A DNA stretch of 44,284 nucleotides from a virus, in the IMG/VR virus record IMGVR_UViG_3300029268_000003, positions 1 through 44,284 of that record. One strand, 5' to 3'. Of this stretch, positions 23,649 through 32,381 are shown piece by piece. The translations under genes were made by a program, and so were the position numbers. A model generated the notes under the pieces. That model was not told where the DNA came from. It made no database searches and saw only the letters and a list, made by a program, of their open reading frames with translations. Every line of letters starts with the position of its first letter. Position 1 is the first letter of the stretch.

Positions 23649-24587
23649 ATGGGAAATACTATTAGAAGTCCTTTCGGTGGAGCAGAATTGCAAACACCTG
23701 TTTATGGAGCTACGATTGCAGTAACCATAACAAATTCAGAAACTGTTATTACTCCCGGCACCTTAACAGGCCCGGCTACTATTAATTTAACAATTGATTC
23801 CGAAGTTCAAGGCGGAGCAGAAATTGCTCTTATTTTAACTGACGATGGAGCTGGTCGTGTTGTAACATTTGGAACTGGATTTCATACTGGAACTCCTGCT
23901 CACACAATGGGCGCAGGTTTAACAACCGCATTAGTATTTCAACATGACGGAACTGATTTTATTCAGGTTGATTCAGCTGGAACTGCAATAAACATTGCAG
24001 CAGCTCAAGCAGCAACCGCAGCCTTATTGGCAGGAACAACTGCAAGAACTGGAAGAATTAAAAATACCACAGCAGGTTCTGTTATAACACCTGAAGCAGG
24101 AGTCACTGCTGTTGATTATGGTGACGGAACACATATTACTACAGTACTAACATTAGCCGCTAAAAACATTGGAGCAATTGCAGCCGCAGCCAATGAAGCA
24201 ATAGGTGTAAAAATTGCTGCCTTCCCTGCTGGTGTACATATACATAAAGTTGCTCGCATGAGTATTGGATTGACTGGTGATGCAGGTGTTGCAGCAGATA
24301 CTCCAGATTTAGGTTTGGGCTCTGTAGTTGCTGTTGGTGCTGTCGCTGTATTAGGTGGAACAGCTACATTTGAAGATTACATAACAGGACAGACGGTCAC
24401 AAATTGTACTGGAACTGCTAAAGTTGCAATGACTGTTCCAACTGCCGGTGTGTTAACTGGGATTGCATTAAATGCCACTGGTGATGTAAAAGATTTATAC
24501 CTTAATGTCGCCGATGGTTGGGCTGCTGCGTCAGCAACTTTGACTGCAACTGGAACTATTGTTATTTCATGGGAAAAAATCGCATAA
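23649..24587 (+). CDS. Putative capsid decoration/structural protein
   Basis: 312 aa, very Ala/Gly/Thr-rich and beta-rich with few charges. ATINLTIDSEVQGGAEIALI and TFGTGFHTGTPAHTMGAGLT form an N-terminal beta domain like those in Bacteroidota phage virion proteins. The second half (VKIAAFPAGVHIHKVARMSI, LGLGSVVAVGAVAVLGG) resembles an outer-capsid beta-sandwich. Position between protease and major capsid is the usual one for decoration proteins. No family can be named with certainty. Confidence 0.6.
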   Translation: MGNTIRSPFGGAELQTPVYGATIAVTITNSETVITPGTLTGPATINLTIDSEVQGGAEIALILTDDGAGRVVTFGTGFHTGTPAHTMGAGLTTALVFQHDGTDFIQVDSAGTAINIAAAQAATAALLAGTTARTGRIKNTTAGSVITPEAGVTAVDYGDGTHITTVLTLAAKNIGAIAAAANEAIGVKIAAFPAGVHIHKVARMSIGLTGDAGVAADTPDLGLGSVVAVGAVAVLGGTATFEDYITGQTVTNCTGTAKVAMTVPTAGVLTGIALNATGDVKDLYLNVADGWAAASATLTATGTIVISWEKIA

Positions 24588-24628
24588 AAAAAGTAAAAAC
24601 AATTAAAAAACAAATAAAAATTAAAACA

Positions 24629-25696
24629 ATGAAAATCGCAAAATTCTTAATGGCAATATTATTCTCCACCTTACTTGGCGGAGTATTGGCCGCAACAATT
24701 GAAGTATCTCCAGCAGCTACAATTTTTCCCTTGATTGGCGTCAGTATGTTTACTCATATGCCGTCAGGAGTGTTCGGAATGGCCTTTCAAACTGAAGCAT
24801 GGACACGAGATGTGCAGGAACAGTTATTTTCTAAAGTCTTTGGATTTATTCGAAATTCTGTAAACCATGATGCTTTTGTGAATAATAAAACTGTTCACGT
24901 TCCACAAGGTGGAAGTATAGGTAATGTTGAAAAGAATCGAGCCGTATTGCCAGCAACTATATCCCAAAGAACGGATACAGATTTAACATACGACTTAAAT
25001 AACTATACGACTGACCCGATTGTTATTACAAATCTTGAAGCTATTCAAGCATCTTATAACAAAAGGAATAGTGTATTAAACCAGCATATTAATAAAATTA
25101 ATAGTCGCATTGCAGAAGAAGTTCTTATCTCTTGGGCTGCCACAACAACCAATCAGATTATAGCTTGTTCTGGTGCAGCTACAGCAAACATCACTCCTCC
25201 GAGTGGAGTTGGTAATAGAACGCTATTAACACCTCTTGACTTGTCACAAGGTGCAGCCAAACTTGATGAACAAGAAGTTCCACAGCAAGGCCGTTATTTG
25301 GCAATCCCAAGTAAAATGTATTGGTCTTTCGTAGAAGCTCACAAAGCATTCTTATTGAACATGGACTATAATAGAGGCATTACAGATGCCGACATGGCAT
25401 TAGGTGTTGTTTCTAAAGTATATGGTTGGAACATCATTCCTCGTGGTGTAGTAACAGTATATAAAAATGCTGCTGTAACACCAAACGCAGTTGGAGCAGC
25501 AGCAGTTGCTACTGATAGATTTGGTGCAGTAGGTTGGCATCAAGACTTTGTTTGTAATGCTCTTGGAAGTGTTAAAACATACTACAGACAAGACGACCCA
25601 ACATTCTTTGGTGATGTGTTATCAGCAGAAGTAAATCATGGTTCTGCAAAATCAACCACAGCAATGAATGGTATAGTTACTTTTGTTCAGTCCTAA
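24629..25696 (+). CDS. Major capsid protein with signal-peptide-like N-terminus
   Basis: 355 aa. HK97-fold capsid features by pattern and position: AWTRDVQEQLFSKVFGFIRN, NNKTVHVPQGGSIGNVEKNR, ISQRTDTDLTYDLNNYTTDP, INKINSRIAEEVLISWAA, GRYLAIPSKMYWSFVEAHKA and the C-terminal YYRQDDPTFFGDVLSAEVNH. The N-terminus MKIAKFLMAILFSTLLGGVL then AATIEVSP is basic plus hydrophobic, like a Sec signal peptide, and is unusual for a capsid protein; it may be removed by the prohead protease. Start at 24629 is preferred over 24518, which would overlap the decoration gene. A terminator follows. Confidence 0.8.
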   Translation: MKIAKFLMAILFSTLLGGVLAATIEVSPAATIFPLIGVSMFTHMPSGVFGMAFQTEAWTRDVQEQLFSKVFGFIRNSVNHDAFVNNKTVHVPQGGSIGNVEKNRAVLPATISQRTDTDLTYDLNNYTTDPIVITNLEAIQASYNKRNSVLNQHINKINSRIAEEVLISWAATTTNQIIACSGAATANITPPSGVGNRTLLTPLDLSQGAAKLDEQEVPQQGRYLAIPSKMYWSFVEAHKAFLLNMDYNRGITDADMALGVVSKVYGWNIIPRGVVTVYKNAAVTPNAVGAAAVATDRFGAVGWHQDFVCNALGSVKTYYRQDDPTFFGDVLSAEVNHGSAKSTTAMNGIVTFVQS

Positions 25697-25702
25697 TAAT
25701 AC

Positions 25703-25733
25703 AAAAAGAGCTGTCAAAATGGCAGCTTTTTTT
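25703..25733 (+). terminator. Intrinsic terminator after capsid gene
   Basis: AGCTGTC (25709-25715) pairs with GGCAGCT (25721-25727) around AAAAT, with one G-U pair. It is flanked by A5 upstream and T7 downstream. It follows the most highly expressed virion gene and may act as a partial terminator, reducing expression of the tail genes relative to capsid. Confidence 0.8.
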
Positions 25734-25760
25734 AACGTTTAACAATTAAAAATTATTATT

Positions 25761-26402
25761 ATGATAACAATAGAACAATTAACTATCGGAGCAATCCCTT
25801 ATTTTGAGAACAATGACAATGAAAGTATTCTTGCAACAGACGACGGACAATATTTTTGGCCTACACATGCTCATTTCGCAAAGTCTCATGTAGGTAATAT
25901 GTCGGAAAGAATCTTTACTATAAAAAGGGAAGATGCTATTTCAGCCGCCGAAAAACAAAACACGTCGGAAAACTTACAGAAAGAAATTGATGCTGAAAAA
26001 GCACAAAAAGATTTGGAAGTATATAATAAGTCTGTCAAAAAAGCGGAGGAAGCCTTTGGTAAAGAAAAATATGAAGATGCAAGAAAAGCATGTGATTTAA
26101 TTCTTACTCTTAAACCAAACGATGCTACTGCACAGAACATGATTACAAAAATCAACGAATTATTATTGAAGGCTGAATCTAAATTAAAAGAAGATGCTGA
26201 AAAGGAAATAAAAGATACAGCCGAAAAAGAATATAACGACACCATTCAAAAAGCAGACGAATTATTTGCTAAAAATGATTTCGAAAATGCTATGAAAAAC
26301 TATGACAAAGCGTCTTTAATAAATCCCGACCAGCAATATCCAAAGGATAAAATTATAGAATGCTCTACTGAAATGTCAAAACCGAAAAAAGGTAAAAAAT
26401 AA
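25761..26402 (+). CDS. TPR-like repeat protein in virion operon
   Basis: 213 aa. N-terminal 50 residues (MITIEQLTIGAIPYFENNDN; YFWPTHAHFAKSH) precede an acidic coiled region. Two TPR-like repeats follow: VKKAEEAFGKEKYEDARKAC with LILTLKPNDATAQ, and IQKADELFAKNDFENAMKNY with KASLINPDQQYPKDKI. The 'YPKDKI' ending is typical of Bacteroidota cell-envelope TPR proteins. The tail is lysine-rich (EMSKPKKGKK). A structural scaffold or head-tail role is likely by location, but it might be a captured host domain. Confidence 0.65.
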   Translation: MITIEQLTIGAIPYFENNDNESILATDDGQYFWPTHAHFAKSHVGNMSERIFTIKREDAISAAEKQNTSENLQKEIDAEKAQKDLEVYNKSVKKAEEAFGKEKYEDARKACDLILTLKPNDATAQNMITKINELLLKAESKLKEDAEKEIKDTAEKEYNDTIQKADELFAKNDFENAMKNYDKASLINPDQQYPKDKIIECSTEMSKPKKGKK

Positions 26403-26420
26403 TATTATAAAAAATATCAA

Positions 26421-28067
26421 ATGAGCAATTTAGCCGATGTAAGATTTAATAGAAATCAATCAGGAACCGGAAGGCCGTTACCTAACTACGACCATGTTTC
26501 CGGGTTCTTATTTTATACAGCCGACCTTGAACTTCCTACTGGATTCACAACAACCGACAGAATAAAAACATTGTATTCTATTGGTGATGCAGAAAATCTT
26601 GGTATTATTAACACATTTGCTGGTGAAGTAAAACCAACAGGCGGAAATTTTCTTATAACTGCTACAGGAACAGCAGGAGATATTTGTTCTGTTATTATGG
26701 ACGGCGCTATACTTGGAAGCTATACTATGGCTGTCGCTGATACTGTTGATTTAATTGCAGCAGGATTAAGAACAGCAATAAATGCTTTAACTGCTGTGCA
26801 TGGTTATAGTGCAGCAGGAGCAACAGCAAATGTTCTTTTAACTGCACCAACAGGACTAGGAGTTGCCGTAAATGCAGGCTCACATTTAACCTATGTTGCA
26901 TCAGGAACAGGAGCTGCAACCGTAACACAGTTTACAGGCGGTATTGGCGATTTTAAAGCAGTAATGCACTATCATATTTCTGAGTATTTCCGTATGCAAC
27001 CAAACGGAAAATTATATGTAGGCATTTACACCACACCAACAGTATCTTATGATGGAACTGGAATTGCCTTGATGCAAAACTTTGCAGCAGGTGAAATTCG
27101 TCAGTATGGTATTTTCGTACAAAGTGAAGTTATAACAACAGGAGCAATCACATTAACACAGGCAATATTAACAACGTTAGAAACAGGCCACAAGCCATGT
27201 TCTGCATTAATGCACATTGATTGCACTGGAAAAACACTTGCAACATTATCTGATTTATCAACCCTTACTTGCAACAGAGTTTCTGTTGTTATAGGTTCAG
27301 ACGGTAACTGGCATCAATTAGCCTACTCTAATACTAAGGCTTATATTATAGGGGATAAAATCATCCACTCTAATAAAAGTTATATTTGTAAAGCTCCTTC
27401 AACTGGTAACAATCCATTTGACACAACAAAATGGACTATGACAGGTTATGCCTTACAAAGTATCTGTGGATATACAATTTCATGTCTCGGAAATGCTCTA
27501 GGTGTTGTTTCTGTTAGTAAAGTGCATGAAAATATGGGATGGGTGCAGAAATTCAACATTGCAGTCGGAACAAATATGGACATCGCTGCCTTTGTTACTG
27601 GAGACCTTTACAATTCCCAGTCAACCTCTCTCATGACAACTGTTAATAATTTACATTACATTTTCCTTCGTCACCATATTGGAACTACCGGAACATACTA
27701 TCAGGACTCATGGACTGCAATAACACAAACCAATGACTACTGTAAACTTGAAATGAGCCGAGTAATGGACAAGGCAGTAAGAGGTATCAGAACTCAATTA
27801 TTACCTTCGTTAAAAAGTCCTTTGTACGCTGACAAAACAACCGGATATCTTAGTGAAACAACTATTGCAGTATTTACAAATTTATGCAATAGTGTTACCG
27901 AACAAATGGAAACTGATGGAGAAATTAGTGGAGGTGCCGCAGTTATTAACCCGGCACAAAATGTAATATCTACCGAGCAATTAGTAGTCGCAGTAACTAT
28001 TGTTCCTGTAGCTTCTGCAAATGAAATAGTCGTAAACATAGGCTTCGCCTTAACATTAACACAATAA
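26421..28067 (+). CDS. Contractile tail sheath protein
   Basis: 548 aa. The N-terminal part (VSGFLFYTADLELPTGFTTT) and especially the C-terminal part (TNDYCKLEMSRVMDKAVRGI, LSETTIAVFTNLCNSVTEQM, SGGAAVINPAQNVISTEQLV, NIGFALTLTQ) match contractile sheath proteins that polymerise around the tube. Two inserted modules are visible: a Gly/Ala-rich beta domain at about 73-172 and a CBM5/12-like module at about 303-338 (AYIIGDKIIHSNKSYICKAP...TTKWT). Inserted domains in sheaths point outward. This gene makes the phage a myovirus. Confidence 0.85.
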   Translation: MSNLADVRFNRNQSGTGRPLPNYDHVSGFLFYTADLELPTGFTTTDRIKTLYSIGDAENLGIINTFAGEVKPTGGNFLITATGTAGDICSVIMDGAILGSYTMAVADTVDLIAAGLRTAINALTAVHGYSAAGATANVLLTAPTGLGVAVNAGSHLTYVASGTGAATVTQFTGGIGDFKAVMHYHISEYFRMQPNGKLYVGIYTTPTVSYDGTGIALMQNFAAGEIRQYGIFVQSEVITTGAITLTQAILTTLETGHKPCSALMHIDCTGKTLATLSDLSTLTCNRVSVVIGSDGNWHQLAYSNTKAYIIGDKIIHSNKSYICKAPSTGNNPFDTTKWTMTGYALQSICGYTISCLGNALGVVSVSKVHENMGWVQKFNIAVGTNMDIAAFVTGDLYNSQSTSLMTTVNNLHYIFLRHHIGTTGTYYQDSWTAITQTNDYCKLEMSRVMDKAVRGIRTQLLPSLKSPLYADKTTGYLSETTIAVFTNLCNSVTEQMETDGEISGGAAVINPAQNVISTEQLVVAVTIVPVASANEIVVNIGFALTLTQ

Positions 28068-28071
28068 AAAA

Positions 28072-28491
28072 ATGAATACAGTTCCTTTAATTAACGGAAG
28101 GTCGTATGATTATGTACATATAACAATGACCATATTAGGTGTGCCTATTGAAGGCGTGAAGTCGATTAATTACACTGAAGAACAGGAAAAAACAAATAAC
28201 CACGGTACAGGTGAAGCTCCGGTTTCACGAGGCCGTGGCCCAGTAACTTGCAAAGGAAGTCTTGAGTTACCAATGGAGGAGGTAGAAAGGATTCGTGCCG
28301 CATCTCCGACAGGTAGTTTGTTAAAGATTGACATGTTTGACATTGTAGTGGTTCATGGAGTAGTTGGAAAAATCGCAGTTCACACATTAAAGAACGTTGA
28401 ATTCCTTGACGACGGTGTTGAGACATCAAGTGGTGACACTCAAATCTGTAGAACATTTAACATATTGCCAAGTCATATTAAATACGTCTAA
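28072..28491 (+). CDS. Tail tube protein
   Basis: 139 aa. Position directly after the sheath, size and beta-rich composition fit the inner tube: MNTVPLINGRSYDYVHITMT, ILGVPIEGVKSINYTEEQEK, the Gly/Arg loop NNHGTGEAPVSRGRGPVTCK and CKGSLELPMEEVERIRAA. SKETE-like residues are replaced by this EEQEK turn typical of Bacteroidota tubes. It stacks hexamers around the tape measure protein. Confidence 0.85.
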   Translation: MNTVPLINGRSYDYVHITMTILGVPIEGVKSINYTEEQEKTNNHGTGEAPVSRGRGPVTCKGSLELPMEEVERIRAASPTGSLLKIDMFDIVVVHGVVGKIAVHTLKNVEFLDDGVETSSGDTQICRTFNILPSHIKYV

Positions 28492-28493
28492 AA

Positions 28494-28775
28494 ATGCAAG
28501 AAGAAAAAACATATTTTGTAATAATTGACGAAAAGGAAGTATCCTGCACAATTAAAGAACCTCGATTTGAGGAGCTAAGTTTTGCCTTTTCTGCATTAAT
28601 GGAAAAAAAGAACATCAAAGCGGGGTGGTTGGATGCGGGTAAATGTATTTTTGACACTTGTAAGAAATCTTGTGACCCTGTTATTTTAGAAAATCCAAGT
28701 ATGTTATTAAAACTTTGTTTGCAAATTGCAGACGATTATATGATGACATTTCAAGATGATTTTAAAAAAAAATAA
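28494..28775 (+). CDS. Tail assembly chaperone (short form)
   Basis: 93 aa between tube and tape measure. Small helical protein: KTYFVIIDEKEVSCTIKEPR, FEELSFAFSALMEKKNIKAG, LDAGKCIFDTCKKSCDPVIL, ending DDYMMTFQDDFKKK. Position and size match the lambda gpG-like chaperones that coat the tape measure protein. It ends at TAA (28773) immediately after a nine-A run, and the -1 frame stays open beyond it for 60 codons, giving the long form described separately. Confidence 0.8.
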   Translation: MQEEKTYFVIIDEKEVSCTIKEPRFEELSFAFSALMEKKNIKAGWLDAGKCIFDTCKKSCDPVILENPSMLLKLCLQIADDYMMTFQDDFKKK

Positions 28776-28954
28776 AATTTCATAAAATAAATAAAAAAGG
28801 TATCGGATTCAGGCAAATGGACGCTTTAATCCGGTACTTTTTACATAAGGAGTGTACAACAATTGACGATTTTGCAAAGTACTGGAATGAGGTTGTGTAT
28901 CTTTCACAAATAGGAGTGTTAAATATGGCTCAATTGCCTTTAAAACTCGAATAA
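28772..28954 (+). CDS. Frameshift extension of the tail assembly chaperone
   Basis: In the -1 frame relative to the chaperone, 60 codons are open from 28772 to the stop at 28952-28954, 3 nt before the tape measure gene. The product (IKFHKINKKGIGFRQMDALI, RYFLHKECTTIDDFAKYWNE, VVYLSQIGVLNMAQLPLKLE) looks like real protein. The slip site is the A9 run 28764-28772 (A AAA AAA in the zero frame), since an in-frame TAA at 28763 bars an earlier shift. No good ATG exists for it alone until 28924. The fused protein would be 153 aa, parallel to lambda gpGT. Confidence 0.75.
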   Translation: MKFHKINKKGIGFRQMDALIRYFLHKECTTIDDFAKYWNEVVYLSQIGVLNMAQLPLKLE

Positions 28955-28957
28955 CAA

Positions 28958-30604
28958 ATGACTGACGAACAGGTAAGTTATATTATAACATTGCATGATA
29001 ATTTCAGTAAGAAATTAGAATTAATAAACTCCAGAACAAAAAAAACCGACGGAGTCATAAGCCGATTTGGTGGTAACATAAGAAGAATGTTTGCAGGTGT
29101 TGGTATTGCAATGGCGGGTTCTAAAATTATTAAAATGATTGCCGACCACGAACAAGCAATGGCGGAATTATCCAGCATTACAGGACTGACAGGAAAAGAC
29201 TTAGATGCAATGGGTATGAAAGCAGGTCAATTATCAAAACAATTCGGAACATCAAGCACAGAAATATTAAAATCAATGGCAATTGTTGGTAGTAAAGCAC
29301 CGCAATTATTAGGGAACGCTGATGCACTTGCAGAAGTGACAAGGCAAGTTGATATTATGTCAAAAGCATCAGGCATGGACGGAGTTCAAAGTGCAGACGC
29401 TTTGACAAAAGCCATGAATATATTTGGTTTAAGTGCAGATAGAGCCGCCTATGTGAATGACGTATTTGCAACATCAGCTCAAAAAGGTACTGCTCCAATT
29501 AATGCTCTTGCAGATGCTATGGTGAACGTTGGCCCTGCCGCTCGTGCAATGGGATATTCTTTCGAAGATACAAATATATTATTACAACAACTTGCAGCAG
29601 GTGGTATGGAAGGCGTTGATGCTGGAACAAAACTAAAAATGGTATTATCACAAATGGCTGCAACTGGACAAAAAGAATTAAATCCACGTTTTACGTCTTT
29701 GAAAGATATAATGAAAAATCTTGCAAAACAAACCAACACAACAGATAAGGCTATGGCATTATTTGGTAAAGATAGTTGGGCAGTGGGTAAGATTTTAACA
29801 GACCAGATTGAAGTTGTAGACCGTTTAAATGGCAAATTAAATGAAACTGGAACAGCCTTGTCAATGGCAGAAACAAATACGAATACATTGAAAGGTAGCT
29901 GGGAAGAATTAAGTGGAGCTTTTGATGGTTTTATTAACAATGTAGTGAATGGGAAAAGCGAAGTAAGTAATTTCTTCAAAGGTATTGTTGACGGTGCTAA
30001 GAGTACGGTTGATTATCTGTCAAAAATAATGGGCACATTCGAACAAACCACATCTGCTCAAGCAGACGAGGTTGTTACTAAATTATCCGATAGAGTCAAT
30101 TCTATGGTTAATATGTCTGATAAAAAGAAAGCCATTGACCTTGCAATTACAGAATATCAGGATATTGTTAATAGAATGCAAAACGCTTATAGTAAGTCTA
30201 TAAAATCAGATTATCAGTCTAAATTTTTAAGAGGTTTTAAATTATTATCATCAAGCGGAGCTTCAATGTTTAGTTCTGACTTTAATGTTAATTATGAAAA
30301 ATCACAATTTGACCAAGCCCAGAAGACGTTAACTAAATTACGAGGTCTAAAAGATAATTTAGGTATGCCTATTGGAACTTCGGGTGTGACAGACCCTACA
30401 GACCCATCAAATAAAAAATTAACAGATTACACAAAAATAACAGCAGCCGCTCCAAAGGTTTTCAATATTAACATTGAAAATCTTGTTGAAAATTTTGCAG
30501 TTAATACAAATACAATGAATCAAACTTCTGAAAGTGTAAAGAAGCAAATCATAGAAACATTCATGGAAGCAATCAATGACGTTCAAATATTAGCAAACTC
30601 ATAA
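28958..30604 (+). CDS. Tail tape measure protein
   Basis: 548 aa. The TIGR01760/PhageMin-like core is clear: IADHEQAMAELSSITGLTGK, QLSKQFGTSSTEILKSMAIV, LTKAMNIFGLSADRAAYVND, FATSAQKGTAPINALADAMV, YSFEDTNILLQQLAAGGMEG and LKGSWEELSGAFDGFINNVV. It fixes tail length; with about 1.5 angstroms per residue the tail should be near 80 nm, which is short for a myovirus. The N-terminus has a coiled region (NFSKKLELINSRTKKTDGVI). Confidence 0.9.
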   Translation: MTDEQVSYIITLHDNFSKKLELINSRTKKTDGVISRFGGNIRRMFAGVGIAMAGSKIIKMIADHEQAMAELSSITGLTGKDLDAMGMKAGQLSKQFGTSSTEILKSMAIVGSKAPQLLGNADALAEVTRQVDIMSKASGMDGVQSADALTKAMNIFGLSADRAAYVNDVFATSAQKGTAPINALADAMVNVGPAARAMGYSFEDTNILLQQLAAGGMEGVDAGTKLKMVLSQMAATGQKELNPRFTSLKDIMKNLAKQTNTTDKAMALFGKDSWAVGKILTDQIEVVDRLNGKLNETGTALSMAETNTNTLKGSWEELSGAFDGFINNVVNGKSEVSNFFKGIVDGAKSTVDYLSKIMGTFEQTTSAQADEVVTKLSDRVNSMVNMSDKKKAIDLAITEYQDIVNRMQNAYSKSIKSDYQSKFLRGFKLLSSSGASMFSSDFNVNYEKSQFDQAQKTLTKLRGLKDNLGMPIGTSGVTDPTDPSNKKLTDYTKITAAAPKVFNINIENLVENFAVNTNTMNQTSESVKKQIIETFMEAINDVQILANS

Positions 30605-30605
30605 A

Positions 30606-31301
30606 ATGGGAGCAGTAACATTCAGAGTACCGGATTTTAGAGAAGGAGCTGTCAAGGCAATAGCCGAGGTAAAAGTAGACCTTGCTGATGTTGCTGTACA
30701 TTGGGGAGCAAAAGCATTATTTAAAACACTAGGTAGAGTATATTTAGAAGACGAGAGAATTGCAACCAGTTATCTTGGCACACCTGTATTTTCGAATCTT
30801 ATATTCGGAAAAGTTATTGAAAATATTTTAACAAAATATGTACCGGGAACCAGTGTTCTTGTAGGTGATGCAAAGGCAAATTATTATTATGATTTAAAAG
30901 GAATTGCTACGCCATTTTACCCTATTAGAATTGATACAGTGCTTCTGACGGTAAGTAGAAGTAAGCGTATTGTAAAAACAGAATTACAAGGCTATGACGG
31001 CACTGTAAAGGAATACATAGGCGCAGACGATTATCAAATAACTGCAAATGGTGTATTAAATATTGGAGAACACGTCTACCCTCAATCAGCGGTAGAATTA
31101 TTAAAAACAATATGTAATATACCAGACCAAATACCTGTTACATCTAAATTTTTAGAGATATTTGGAATAGACTATGTTGTTATTACTGATTTTAATTTTG
31201 ACGAACAAAGAGGAAATCGCAGTGAGCAGGCTTTTACAATAACAATGATTTCTGATGTGGCTCCAGAATTAGAAGTTGGTGAGGAAACGATGTCTGTTTA
31301 A
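30606..31301 (+). CDS. DUF6046-like tail/baseplate protein
   Basis: 231 aa. LGTPVFSNLIFGKVIENILT, RIDTVLLTVSRSKRIVKTEL, QGYDGTVKEYIGADDYQITA and FLEIFGIDYVVITDFNFDEQ are typical of the uncharacterised DUF6046 family encoded after tape measure genes in Bacteroidota contractile-tail phages. Probably a baseplate initiator, in the place of a LysM/gp53-like or DNA-circulation protein. Start lies 2 nt after the previous stop. Confidence 0.7.
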   Translation: MGAVTFRVPDFREGAVKAIAEVKVDLADVAVHWGAKALFKTLGRVYLEDERIATSYLGTPVFSNLIFGKVIENILTKYVPGTSVLVGDAKANYYYDLKGIATPFYPIRIDTVLLTVSRSKRIVKTELQGYDGTVKEYIGADDYQITANGVLNIGEHVYPQSAVELLKTICNIPDQIPVTSKFLEIFGIDYVVITDFNFDEQRGNRSEQAFTITMISDVAPELEVGEETMSV

Positions 31302-31319
31302 GTACTTAAAAAGTCGACA

Positions 31320-32381
31320 ATGTTAGTATCGAGAAGTAAAATAAAGATATTTAAAAATGACGTTCTCACAAACATATTTGAGGAGTGTGAAAATATTATT
31401 GTTAGAAGCTCGTGGGAAGAACTGACAGATACAGCGGAGGTATCAGTAAGAAATATCTACATTAAAAACAATAAGCAGGTAAAAAGCGAAATTCAAAGAG
31501 GGCAACCCATTGAAATTCAATTAGGTTATAATCCTTTATTGGTAAAAAGATTTTCTGGTTATATAAAAAAGGTAACAACGGACAGTCCGTTTAAAATGTT
31601 TTGTGAAGACGAAGCATATTTATTAAAACAAGTATGTATTAGTACTCCTTACAGTAAGCAGAATTTGACCGTTAAAACACTTTTAAGCGACCTACAAACG
31701 GCACTCGGAACAAATATAACAGTAAACGCTCTTGACGCTGGAATAGGTACTTGGCAAGTGTCAAACGGCTCTACTATAATAGATGTGTTGGATGAATTAA
31801 AAAGTAAATTCGGATTAATATCTTTTTTTAGAGACGGTGAATTATTTATTGGCTCGCCTAAATTTCTCACTGCGACATTTCCTTTAAAATATTGTGAAGG
31901 AGAGTTTGACTTCTACTTTGACGGTGAGAATGCAAACATAATACCGGGTTGGAATTTAACATGGAACGACATGGACGACATTCGTCAAGTCATAAAAGGC
32001 GTTTCTATTAAGCCCGACAACTCAAAGATTGAGAGGTATGTGTTTTATAAAAAAGGAATACCAACAGTTCAAGCAACACAGCCAGAAGGAAATATGATTA
32101 CCCGGTTTCAATATAACATTTCACAAGCAGATTTAGACGCTTATTTGTTAGCGGAATTGCCATTGATAAATTATACAGGATGGAAAGGTGACTTTACAAC
32201 CTTTGGAGATTGTCGTAAAGCTGGACTTGGTGGAGTTGTTCAGCATGGAGACAAAGTAAATTTACATTCATTAAAAGAACCAGAAAAGGACGGTAAATAT
32301 CTTGTAAAAAGTGTATCTTTAGAGTTTGGAAGTGGTGGATACAGACAAATAATAAGTCTTGACCAAAAATTAACAACATGA
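31320..32381 (+). CDS. Baseplate hub protein (gpD/gp27-like)
   Basis: 353 aa. The beta-rich N-terminus (ECENIIVRSSWEELTDTAEV, EIQRGQPIEIQLGYNPLLVK, RFSGYIKKVTTDSPFKMFCE) followed by KQVCISTPYSKQNLTVKTLL and IDVLDELKSKFGLISFFRDG resembles the late-control D/gp27-type hub that closes the tube and carries the spike. The C-terminal HGDKVNLHSLKEPEKDGKYL and VKSVSLEFGSGGYRQIISLD fits this group. ATGA overlap with the next (spike) gene supports the role. Confidence 0.75.
   Translation: MLVSRSKIKIFKNDVLTNIFEECENIIVRSSWEELTDTAEVSVRNIYIKNNKQVKSEIQRGQPIEIQLGYNPLLVKRFSGYIKKVTTDSPFKMFCEDEAYLLKQVCISTPYSKQNLTVKTLLSDLQTALGTNITVNALDAGIGTWQVSNGSTIIDVLDELKSKFGLISFFRDGELFIGSPKFLTATFPLKYCEGEFDFYFDGENANIIPGWNLTWNDMDDIRQVIKGVSIKPDNSKIERYVFYKKGIPTVQATQPEGNMITRFQYNISQADLDAYLLAELPLINYTGWKGDFTTFGDCRKAGLGGVVQHGDKVNLHSLKEPEKDGKYLVKSVSLEFGSGGYRQIISLDQKLTT

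Noticed and set aside
24518-24628. 37-residue N-terminal extension of the capsid protein
   Set aside because: It overlaps the preceding gene in another frame and has a cysteine-rich, non-protein-like composition; ATG at 24629 is preceded by an AT-rich gap as usual here.
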